A stretch of 64,000 bases of DNA, from the NCBI GenBank assembly GCA_045837725.1, contig JBEWZL010000152.1, positions 372,001-436,000 of the forward strand. Direction: 5' to 3'. Made by a program: the position numbers and the translations under genes. Shown one piece after another: positions 13,101 to 23,859 of the stretch. Below the pieces are notes generated by a model. The model did not search any database, had not been told where the DNA came from, and saw only the letters and a list, made by a program, of their open reading frames with translations. Positions within the stretch are counted from its first letter, which is position 1; each line of letters starts with the position of its first letter. The DNA is from Vermamoeba vermiformis (lineage: Eukaryota > Tubulinea > Echinamoebida).

Positions 13101-16100
13101 TACTTCCTCATCTCTTGGTTCTTGGGTAAGTCATAGACCATCTTGTCCAATATCTCGCGTCGGTACTTGATCTTCGCTTCGTTGGTTGATAGCGCCGGAT
13201 CATCGGGCAACTCAATGGCAAAGAACTTGTTCAACAAATCGACGGTGAAGTCAGCCACGTGCTTCCACTTGGGCAATGCGAATGTGATCCTCTCAATGCG
13301 CAAACTCAAACTGGTCAAGAGATTCATCATGAACTCGTCTTGCACCATGTCTTGCGGGAACTTGGATTGGAATATCTCGTTCAATTCCTCGGCTGTCTTG
13401 TCTTTGTTCTTCTCCAGCTCGTCGCCGAACAAGTTCTTGAACAAAATCAGCCGATTGATTCGTTCCTACAGAACACATTAGACTTGCCTAGTATACTCGT
13501 GCAAATACTTACTGTCAAATCTTTGGCCATCTCCACTGTGAAAGAATTGTTTATGAGACATTCCTCGAGACTGGCAACAATCCGCACGATGATCTTATTG
13601 ACTGCTTCGTTCTGGAACTTTCTCAGATCAAAGATCATTGCCAAGACCTTGCATAACTCTTCAAAGTTCCGTGAGCTCAGCCTGCAATAAGGTTAATACG
13701 GTGGCATGATAAGTGCCATATTTTGCACTCACCCTGCGTCGCCGAAGATGTAGTTACGAATGGACTGGTACTTCTCGTCGTTCAATTCCGAGTTACAAAT
13801 GCGAATGAACCCCTTCAAGTGGTCTCGCTGCCCCTTGTCAAGCAGGTTGCGGAACACTTCGCCGATCTGTAGAGTGTTAGTCATGTAACTCGGGAGCTGA
13901 GCTAAGCACATACCTTTCGAGGATTGAAGAAGTGGAAATTTCGGAGGGCAAAGTCGTAACATGACTTGATCAGCAGCAGCAGTGCGTAGTCGTTGTTTGA
14001 CTCGTACTTGACAATCACGAAGCGCAGTCGGTTGATAATTTCGTGCGTGGCATCGCGGTTCAATCCGCTCTTTGCCTCCCCTTCAACAGGAACTCGTTGA
14101 GCTGTGCGCAATGACCTCTTGGCAGGCGCAGCGGTGGGCGCATCGGGACCGCCCTCTGTCGGCTGTTGTTCCGCTGCTTGGCCCTCTTGTTGCTCTGGGG
14201 CCTCTAGGGCGTATTTGTTTCTTCCGTACAGTTCAAACACCAGCGGCAAGGCATCAGAGAGAAGAATTGAAATGTCATTAGCTTTTTTCACTTCCTCAAT
14301 TAATATCTGCGCAACCTCGCGTAATAATTCCATGCGGCGTCTGTGCACATTATCTTTTTCTGCGGGATTTCCGGCCTCTATTTCGGCGTTAGAAATGTCT
14401 ATTATTTTTAACTGTGACGGCTTACTTTTCAAGAACTGCTCGATGGGGAGCTCCTCGATCATGGCGTAGATTGGCGGCATGTAAAAGATGAAGTACTTGT
14501 AGCGGTTTATACCATTCTGAATCACAATCAGACCTTGCTTCAGTACGTCGAGCAATGTTAAGCGCTTAAAAGCTTGGTCACCGCTGTGCAAAAGTGAGCC
14601 ACGTGCGTAGATGAAAAGTCATGACTACTTACCAGTCCCACTTCGCTGGAACCTCGAAAGAACTCGTCATTTGAATCTCAAAGAATGACAATAAGCCCTG
14701 AGGCTCTGCCTTTTGCCTGATAAACAGGCTGGCTAGCTCCTGCAACAATCTCGATTAAAACACATCGGAATAATCCGGTGAGTGAACATACCAAACATGT
14801 GCATACGACTTCTGAATCATTGGCAAACTCGTCTCCAAGTCCAGCGCGCACGAAATAGAACACTGAGTTTAATCCTGACTTGAGGAAACTGACTGGATCT
14901 TTGCTACACAAGGCAAAGCTTGCGTAGTTAAACAATTCTTTTAGCACAGCATCTAAGAGTATATCGTTGGTATACTCATATCTAGGCGAGAGACATAATC
15001 GTGACATACCTTTATCATCGACCTTGGAAGACGTGTTGATTATATTTGGTAAGATTTCGCGGCTCACATCTGTCAAATCTAAATCACGCTCAGCTGCCAA
15101 ACAATACAACTCAATCATCTTGCAAATTGTTTTCTGCGAGAAGTCCGATGTATTTTTAACAGCCTCCAATGCCTTGATGCTCGCTGGTACTAATTCGGTA
15201 AAAACCTGCAACGTCGGTTAATAAAATTAAAGCGACATGACAAGAGTGACAGTGCAGAACACAAAATATATTTTAATGTGCTGCGTACCTCGGTAATACG
15301 CTGTGTGCTCAGATTACAGAAGATGAGCACACGCAGTAGCTCCATGAGCTTTGCGAACACAATTACACGATCAGATTCTGCAATTAAATCAAAATTATTT
15401 TGATGCTTTTAATGCATGATGGCAACACGACTTACCTTCGCTTAGTCCTGCAAGTATGGACGTCTTTATACCACTTCCCAACTCTAAAATATCTAGTGTG
15501 CTAAAAATAATAAATCAGAATCACTATTTTTGGTACATGATTCACACCAGGCAAAAATAGCACATACCACGTGACTCGTCTTGACAAGGCTATTAGCACA
15601 TCAATTGTACCGTCCAACAAGCCCACCGATACTTCGCTGAACAACGCCTCGAAGAGCTTGGTCAACTCGTCCGCAGTGTACGAGCGGTGCTGTGGCTGCT
15701 CGCGCAGTGCCTCCATTAGCGCACTGTCCGCAGCACTAACTTCATCTGGTGGTAATAACAGCGCTATTTTTTGCATCAATTCGATTTGTTCGCGGTCATT
15801 GTGCGTCACTTCACGCAGGTATTGCGTCAACACGTTCTCCTCGTGTAACTTCGCCTTTGAACTCTGCTCGGTCTCTAATTGTAGTGTTAGCCGAGCACAA
15901 TATATAGAATAAATCTTACCCTCGAGATCAGCGATGATGTTGCACAGACCAAGTCTCATGCCAGCACCGAGCTCTTTGTTTTCATCGACTGAATATTTTA
16001 TCGTACTCAGCAGTTCACGCCAATAGAACGGTTGTAAGGTTTGTACTAAGTCCGAATTCGATTGATATATCTCTATCATAGCATTCGCGCAAATGTCAAA

Positions 16101-16661
16101 CACTTGGCCGGCTACTCCTTCGGGATCTTGCCTTAATAGTGTGCTGCATATTCGTAAAATCTTTTCCACCAATCTTATTTTCCCTTCAATCTTCGCTTAT
16201 TAGTTTATGTGATGCTAGTTATATTGAAGTACCTTCGGTTGAAGATTTGCCATCTCTACATCAATTGTAACTATTCGGCCTGGTTGATCTCGACCTTTCG
16301 AGATTGTGCTGCATCCTAACGATAAAATATCGAGTGGTTGCCCAGTTCGAGGCAATCTATCATCAAACAGATTTAATCCTTAATTTTTGGAATTTTATTT
16401 GAATCATTGATTAATTGATTTATTTCGAATTTGACATGCACCGAGATTCTTTAAGGTATTTGAATAATTAATAATTACTTACTTGTTAATGTGCGATAAT
16501 TCATCAACTGCACTTAAAAAGTCTTCCCATTGCAGCTTAACAGGACCGAAGCTGTAAATATTTCTTCTTGGTGGCGGTTGATTGTTAGTATTATTAGCAT
16601 TATTGTTTACTTCTGGTTGGGGATTATTTTCATTTTGCACGGGAGCTGGTGGGTCGTTCAT
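10116..16661 (-). CDS. Giant unrecognised helical protein with GNAT-like C-terminal domain
   Basis: This is one continuous reading path of about 1,850 residues through about 15 short introns, from ATG 16661 (MNDPPAPVQNENNPQP, Asn/Pro-rich) to the stop at 10116. I do not recognise the family. The N-terminal two thirds is mostly helical repeats without named motifs, interrupted by an Ala/Pro/Gln-rich linker near 14060-14220. A central segment (12057-12800) contains CCGKNIVGCYAPDGD and an IPRGFPNNRTFGLFESM stretch that looks globular. A lysine-rich KRKGKKKGKKS run (11570-11540) precedes a coiled coil and an acidic linker. The last exon has a GNAT-like fold signature, NLNIYELD...MVGYCIGDYI...VTAWVHPAYRSIGVAWKLYE, where RSIGVA fits acetyl-CoA-binding motif A (R/QxxGxG/A). 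The gene is tandem with the AAA+ gene upstream on the same strand (73 bp between that stop and this ATG). Function is unknown; acetyltransferase activity is only a suggestion. Confidence 0.75.
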
Positions 16662-16734
16662 GGTGTTCAAATTCAAAAATCAAAAATAAATTACACTTTA
16701 TTGAACAAACAAAAAGTACGACCGTTTTTGGACA

Positions 16735-18882
16735 TTATTTGCTTCCTAATTTAGCACGCAAATTCTCCAACTTGTTGATGTACTCATCGACATCATCTTC
16801 GTCGACAGGGGCATTATGTCTGGCTTTCTTACAGCCACCGTCTCCATATTTCTTCAAGCAGCAAATGTAAGTGAGGACCTTAGCGTCAAATCCAGGCTTC
16901 AGCAGCAACAAATCAATGTCTTTTTGTTCGATTGGTCGCCACTGAGCCGGTGACAATCCCGCGTTGAATATAAAACCGTCGTGGAAGACACCTAATACAA
17001 TATTAGCATGCTAGTTAATAGCCACTTCTATTGATGCACTTACAAGCTGCCATGCGATTATCGGCCTCGACATAGGTCTCCTTGCAGTTGTGACACTTGC
17101 GCGGCAAATTCTTGTCGACCTCTTCTTGACGACGTTGCTTTTGTTCTTCAGGTGTGACTGCAAAGGGAGTGTTAACAGACATGTGATCGATTGAAGTTGG
17201 TAACTTACGAGGCCACTCCAATGCTTTCTTAAAAGCACGTGTTAAGAACGGATGCTTTGAAATGACAACGACCCAGAACTCTCTGTTCTCATCGAATATT
17301 GCACGTTTAGCGGTCTGAATGACGAAGTTGAACATGCGATGGTTGTTGATCGAGTATGATGTGGATAAGCCCTAAGAAGATGATCAGCACCACTAACTCT
17401 CTTGTCAAAGGCGATGTACATACCATATTGGAAATGCTCTCGTTGTCGTTCACACCAACAAGCGAGTCCAAATCAAAGATCGCCATAGACTTGACGTACT
17501 CACCGCACTCATTCACTTTGTCCGTCAAGTTCTCCATTGCCTTGTTGTCATCAAAGGCTGCACTTGAGAGCAACAGATCCAAGTCAAAGAGTTGAATGTA
17601 GTCGAGACTGCGTTGGAATGCAAAATCAGCGAGCCAAGGCAATACTTTGAACGTGGATGAAAGACCCTTGACAGCCTTCTCCTCCAAGCTAATCTCCTTT
17701 TCTGTTTGAATGACACGTGCTTTCAAGTCAATGTGAACGCGGCCAGTCATGTTGTCCTTTTGGCCAGGAGAAGGAACGACCTTCGCCACGTTGGCTGAGT
17801 AAATAGAGTTAACTCAATGGCAAGGCACCGTACAGTCGAGGCACTTACCTTTGCCTTCAGAGTTCAGCGTGTCAATCAGCTGCTTATTGGTCTTCAAGAT
17901 CAAAGGCAATGAATAGTTGCCAAGACGGATTGAGAACTGGTTGCTGATAATAATGGCCAGGTCCAACAACTCATCATTGGTGAGCTGTTGCTTGTTGTTC
18001 ATCTTCGAGAACACGATCATATTAGATCGCAACTGCACCATAGCAGCACCACTGAAGTTGGTAGTCAGCGTGACGGCAAAGCGCATTTGCTCCTCAGCAA
18101 TACGAAGCTAGCATGTGTCAGTTATATGATAGCTATAATGATTATCATCCGTACCTTCTGTTCCTCAACTGCCTTCATAATAGCCTCACGTGCTTTACGA
18201 CCAGGTCGGCCAACGAAGAACTTGCCCGACATTCGACGCAAGAAGGCTTCATCCATCATGTTCAGTCTGTTCGTGGATGCCAAGAAGATCAAATTAGGCA
18301 CATCCTTAATGCCTCCAATCACAGCCAAGAGGACACTCAATGCGTCAACTTTGTGCTCTGAAGCACCACCATCTCTCTTCGGGGTCAACGAGTCTGCTCA
18401 ACGTTAGCACACGCATGCATGACCAGACTAATAACATACCGATTTCATCAATAGAGATGCAGCATAGTAAGTGTGGCACTCGTCGTGCACGATTGCAGAG
18501 GTCCAACAGAATTCTTTCAGTTTGACCAACCAACGAGCGGTTGCTGGGAGCACGTGCTCGGGGATCCACCTGTGGTGGTCCCTTAGGGGCAACAGCTTGA
18601 CGTGGCTGGCAATAGAAAATAAATACAAGGTCGATTATAATACTTATAGCTTACGGCTGGCTCGGGCACTTCATTTGTCTGCTTGTCAATTTCAGCATTA
18701 ATGGCTCGGATCATGCTCGAAAACCCAAAGCAATTATTATAACCAGCCTCGTATACAGGCCTCTCTTTAGTATCGATCAATTGACCAAAGTATTCCAGCA
18801 TCTCATCCAACGACTTTTGCTTATTTTTCAATTGCAATATTTGGTCGTAATTATTTTGAAAAAAATCCACAATACTGTCCAT
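16735..18882 (-). CDS. AAA+ ATPase-like protein with C-terminal CHORD-like zinc module, no evident Walker A
   Basis: The protein has about 570 residues from ATG 18882 (MDSIVDFFQNNYDQILQL). The AAA core includes SLVGQTERILLDLCNRARR (as the YVGESE helix of spastin/Vps4-like AAA proteins), Walker B LLCCISIDEID, an expanded linker, LIFLASTNRLNMMDEAFLRR (sensor 1 and arginine-finger region) and GRPGRKAREAI. A canonical GxxGxGKT Walker A is not seen before SLVGQTE; the place is taken by a Pro/Ala/Arg-rich exon (VAPKGPPQVDPRARAPSNRS) and, further upstream, GYNNCFGFSSM. A second, weaker Walker-B-like segment, MAIFDLDSLVGV, and FWVVVISKHPFL occur at about 17280-17490. The C terminus holds C-x2-C ... 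Y-x4-N-x5-C-x2-H-x-G ... CC-x6-GC-x4-H, a CHORD-like zinc pattern (ends YICCLKKYGDGGCKKARH). The role is unknown. It is divergent to the IFI44-like gene. Confidence 0.78.
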
Positions 18883-19158
18883 ATTTCTGTATTTTAATAC
18901 CTGAGAATACAAGTTAATTAATATTCCGCTTGAAATCAATTCGCCAATTGGTTATCAAGTCTTACTGTCGCACCTTTCTCTAATTTATGAAATACTGTTG
19001 ATTAATAATATGTATAGCACTAAGGACTCGTGTGCTACTCGAAGAATAAGATTGAACAAGAAAAATTGAAAAAAAATTCAAATTTTATAACTTTGAAGAA
19101 GAGCACAACGCCTGTACATAGTGTATTTATTGTATTATTAATATTTATATTATATTTA
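18883..19158. promoter_or_regulatory. Shared divergent upstream region of the AAA+ and IFI44-like genes
   Basis: The 276 AT-rich base pairs lie between two opposite ATGs. The plus-strand frame is open upstream of the IFI44-like ATG at 19159, but it contains only a GTG and no earlier ATG, so I start the protein at 19159. No specific promoter element is evident. Confidence 0.4.
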
Positions 19159-22100
19159 ATGGATCCAACCGCGGCCCAACAACTGGATGCTTGGATCGGC
19201 GAGGGCTGTCGATATACTTGTCTTTACAGGGCAGCCACTGACGGATTCAGCAACAAAACATTTCACAAATTATGCGATCATAAAGGACCAACAGTAGCAC
19301 TAGTAAAGCTAAAGGATGGTCGCCTGTTTGGCGGCTACACAACTACTGCGTGGACGAGTGCATCTAGAAACTTCCAGCCAAGCATCAATTCCTTTTTATT
19401 TATGTTATATGTTGATAGTAGAACATTTAAGCCTATTTTCTGCCCTCCAGTGCCGAATCATACCAAGTCTGTCCTACACGACCTCAACTTCGGGGCCTTC
19501 TTTCGGGCAGAGCGACCTGATAATTAATTTAGATAATTTAAGTTCTTCATATTGTGCAGTTAGTAAGTACAATCACTCATATAAGACCAAATATAATTTC
19601 ATTCGAAATTTTTTTCGTATTTTTTATTTATTCGAACCCTTTTCGAATACTGTAACAATTGTCTGCAGCAGCATTTACATTTAGCAATAGAAATAATTCA
19701 ATTTATTACGGCTGCATCTTAATTAATTTCCCATACCCGCAGACAGCGCGTACAAGGTTCCCAAAGGTTGGGATGCACTTGGTCAAACCTGTATAACCCC
19801 TTCAGCCAATGGATGGGGCTCGCAAGTTGAAGATGTATTTGTATATTCTGTCAGTCCTCGTACGTAGCGCGCATTGACTTGCGATCTGCTCGATCGTGAC
19901 ACCTCTTACTCACGCACATCTTTTAGTGAACCTCGTATCAACAATATTAGATGAAAAGTCGTTTGGCCAGCTCACTGATTGGATAGGAAAGGTGTGCAGC
20001 TTTACGGTCCTGTACAAAGCTGCATTGAATGGATGTAGTGCTCGTTTGTTCCACAGTTTGTGCGACAATCAAGGTTCGTAACAATACGTCTATTTGTGGA
20101 TTAATTAATGCTGATTTTCGTTTTCCGGACAAGTGGCAGCAGTATAAAATAAGTCCGCGTGACATATGAAACTGATCTCTACCTCTTTAGGTCCCACCAT
20201 TACAGTAGTATCAACACGTTCAGGCCGAGTGTTCGGTGGATATACCCCAGAGTCATGGGCTGGTGTCGATTATAAAGCAGCACCGCGCTCGTTCTTATTC
20301 TTGTTGTACAGCGGTCAAGGCAAATACACGCCTGTCCTATTTCCAGGTGCGTAACATTAACCGCGTATTTACAGAAAAACAACTTAAAGGAACATTTTCT
20401 CTGTCATAATGCATATATATTTTACTACGACTTAAATGCCCCGCGATAGTTCTTTAATGACAGCGGATCAATTCGCCACGAATGATAGCAAGTCTAATTT
20501 TATGCCAGTATCTATTTATTACAATGAAATTATTTCTAATTTCTTCACTTTCCTTTGCGGTATTCTATTAATAGTAGCTCTAACTGTTATTTAGCAAAAC
20601 AAAACCAGCCACACACAATATGTCGACATCCAGCACTAGGCCCTACTTTTGGAGGCGGTTATGACTTGAGCATTAACCTAGATGATAGTAAGCTTGGAAT
20701 TTACGTAATTTTGCCACTTTCACCGTTGTAGATAACATTTTTACGCTTTTAGTGCCCGCATCAAGTTCCAACCTTGGCGTGTCATTCGAACTGCCATCTG
20801 GAATGCAAGGTCAAACTGCACTGGCAGGATCCTATAATACTTGGGGTGGTGAAGTCGTTGATATCGAAGTTATTCAAGGTATAAGTACTATCGGAGAATA
20901 GCACTCGGAGTTAATTCTAATCAATTGGTCAATAGTATTCGAGACTGAAATACCTCCTGAACTCAAACAACAAGCAAAGCCTAAACCACCTCCTAAACCT
21001 CAACCTAAAGTCAAACCGCAACCGGTGACACCTCCAAAAGCGACAGCTACGCAACCGACATCTAACATACAACCGGTGAAGTTGCCGATTCCTGATTGGG
21101 CATCGCTGTGGAAGGACGTTGACTTCTTATTCAAGTATAAGCCAAGGTAAATACTTAATATTAATATTAAAGACGCAAATTCCACTCACATAAAGTTCTT
21201 CGTTCACTGAATCGGTAAATTAGTGCTATTTTTAACTACTGCATATTTCGGATACTTTTTATTCCCCTGTGCCCGATTTCGTATGCTAAATTTGCCTCAT
21301 AGGTACGGCGAAGAGCTCGGCGTGATTTCAGCCAATGTGCTGCTGGTCGGAGGAGTGAACAGCGGCAAATCATCATTCGTCAACTCGGCCTACAGCACCG
21401 TGTCGAATCATGTCGAGTTTGTGGCTCCTGTTACAGGCGGTAAGTGTTGACTCGTTGCGAATTGAATCAAGCTTCGCCTTGCACCTTCGGAGACGAATGG
21501 CACCTCAGCCTCGTGACCCGTTAATCTCCGTCGTAGCTAGTTTGTTGACCTATCGGTTGTGTTCTCGTCATGATAAGCTGAAATTAGCGCTGCCGAAATT
21601 TTATTGGCTGTGTTACCGTTGATGTCGAGTCTTTACCTTGACATAGCACGTCGGTTAATGAAATTAGACCATTCATTAACTGATTCAATTGGCAATCGAA
21701 CATTATCGAATATCATGTCGCTGAGTTTTCAAGCGTGAAATCGTACGTGTGTCAATGACGAAATTATTCCACGCACGTCGAGTGAGGACTATTAGATTAC
21801 GAGATTACTATCATACTGGGTGCCGCTTGCAATTTACTACGGCAGTAAATCGACCGCTTGATATTTAATCTCACTTTTAATCTCCCGCAATTGCTTTTTT
21901 TGGACCTTTTGACCGTTAAGTTTTCCTGACCTTTACGTAAATCAGCCAGTCAAAGTTGGACACTTTATGCTATTTCTCGGATAAATTCCACGTAAACTAA
22001 TCCTTACTTTTAACTAGGTAATGATCCGACGACGCTAGACTACGAGCGTTATCCGTTACTCGACTTGAATGTAGAACTGCGCGATATGTGGGGCTGGAGT

Positions 22101-23817
22101 GACAAAGGACTCGATGTAAGTTAGTCGTTAAGTATAATTTCAACACTATACAGCGGTGGACCATAGAATTCCGTGGATTTACCGTTGCACGCACACCTCG
22201 AGATCACGTGCTGAAACGAGGAAAAACTTAAGTTTATAGTGCTAAAATTCCGGCTGAAACGGTTAATTCCCGATTCGGTAAACGCGGGATTGATCTGCTT
22301 TCTCGACGTTTTGAGGTTAAGTAATCGCAAAATTGACATTTTTTCTATTAGGCCAAGGAAATCGAGTGGTTAATCGATGGAAAGGTTCCGAACAAGACTA
22401 GGAAGACAGAGCTCAACCCCCGATTCAATGGCCTGCAAACAGTAAGTCAGATGTTGGCAGATCGTGTGTCACCGTTTTTTTAATTGACGCCTCGGGTTAC
22501 AAAATCTTCTATCGAATCGCAACTTTAATATAAATTGAACCAAGATATTTGTTACATATTGTCTCAATATCGGTCACTCGCGGGTTAAAATTTATTTTGA
22601 CAGGTATGAAAGGGCAAAATTTGTGTGAATCAAACTTTTACTCAGATCCGCCTAGATTTTTTTCTTATTTATGCGAATAATTGCAAAGTAACCACTTCGA
22701 ATCAAATCATGCATTGGAATTCTAATATATTTTGCGTTTCGGTTTCTAATTGTAAACAATAGTCGGCTGCCCTTTTATTTTTTAAGATTGCGAATAAATT
22801 CGGTGTACTGCGTGCGGATGTGTTTCGCTCACAATTTCTCACGTGTTATTTTAGGAGGTTTCGCTTAGTGATGCCGCTCATGCCGTAATCATATTTGTAC
22901 CTGCGAGTGCTATGCGTGACTTCGCGGCCTACTGGACCAGATTTGAAACTCTACTTAAAATTGCACGAACAAAAGGTAACCCCGCGTTTATAGCCATAAT
23001 TGGCAATTCTAATTTGTATGATGCTCCAGATATGCAAGTGGTAGTTGTAATTGCCATGTCAGATCTGCTGGACGACGCGTGTAAAGGCCACGCTGAGAAA
23101 GTGTATGAGAGCAATGCAGTCGCTCAAGCAATCGCGCAGATTCACCACGTCACCGGCCTGCCTCCTAACACTATCTTTCCGCTCGTTAATTACTTCTGGA
23201 ATGATACTGGCAAGAGCATGATTATCGAGAAAATGGTAGCGATGATTCTGATCCGTGTGCTGGAGCAAGCTGATGGCATGTTCTTGCGCCGATTCAATCA
23301 ACAACGCCTTGGGTAAGTATTTTTACACTTTAGCAACGTGCTTGTTGCGATTCCAGTCGCCTGTATATAGTTTGCCAAATTGCGAAACACAAAATCTTTG
23401 TTTCTGGAACGTGCTCATCGATTAAACAGAGGAAAGCCCAAGCAATCCCCGACTGGTGTTAAGAAGGAGGATGTATCAGAAGCGAAAGATAAACTCCAAG
23501 CGCTATCAATCGTGGATCAGGTCCCAACGGACACCGAACCAAAACGTCAGAAGTTCAGACTGACGTTGTTTGTGCGAGCTGAAGAAGAAACAGGTGATAC
23601 TTTCGAAGAGATAGAAATCAACAGACCTACCCTCAATGAGCTCAAGAAGAAGATCTGCGAGAAATTTGCGCCACGTTTGCCAGACATGATCTTGAGCATC
23701 AAAAAGCTGAGCGGCGAGAATAAGAGTGTCAAAGTGCTCGTGGCCGACGACGAAGCAGTTAGTAAGCTAAAAGATGAATCAAGTATCGAAGTCGAGTTCC
23801 GTACTGAACGTTGGTAG
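19159..23817 (+). CDS. IFI44-like protein: two TLDc domains, dynamin-type GTPase, ubiquitin-like C terminus
   Basis: The protein has about 810 residues. TLDc 1 starts right after MDPTAAQQLDAWIGEG (CRYTCLYRAATDGFSNKTFHKLCD, GRLFGGYTTTAW, SFLFMLY, GPSFGQSDLIINL). TLDc 2 (19925-20880) repeats the same order: FTVLYKAALNGCSARLFHSLCD, GRVFGGYTPESW, SFLFLLY, GPTFGGGYDLSINLDD, GSYNTWGGEVVDIEV. A proline-rich linker (PKPPPKPQPKVKPQP) leads to a GTPase domain: P-loop LLVGGVNSGKSSFVN, a G3-like LRDMWGW, and VVVIAMSDLLD as G4. The last exon (23430-23817) has a lysine-rich segment and a beta-grasp-like LTLFVRAEEETGDTFEEIEI tail. In animals IFI44 has one TLDc plus GTPase. Introns of about 577 nt (21442-22017) and 415 nt (22442-22857) are unusually long for this window and hold nothing I can name. 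Within TLDc 1 the frame changes near 19489 (see findings). AATAAA lies at 23854. Confidence 0.85.
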
Positions 23818-23853
23818 TGGCTGCGGCACAATTTTTACTGCGGAAATTTCTGC

Positions 23854-23859
23854 AATAAA
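23854..23859 (+). terminator. Poly(A) signal AATAAA of the IFI44-like gene
   Basis: AATAAA stands 37 bp after the TAG stop of the IFI44-like gene. Confidence 0.6.

Noticed and set aside
10116-18882. Giant protein and AAA+ protein as one RNF213-like gene
   Set aside because: A clear stop at 16735 and a separate ATG at 16661 divide them, and no RING or second canonical AAA domain is visible.
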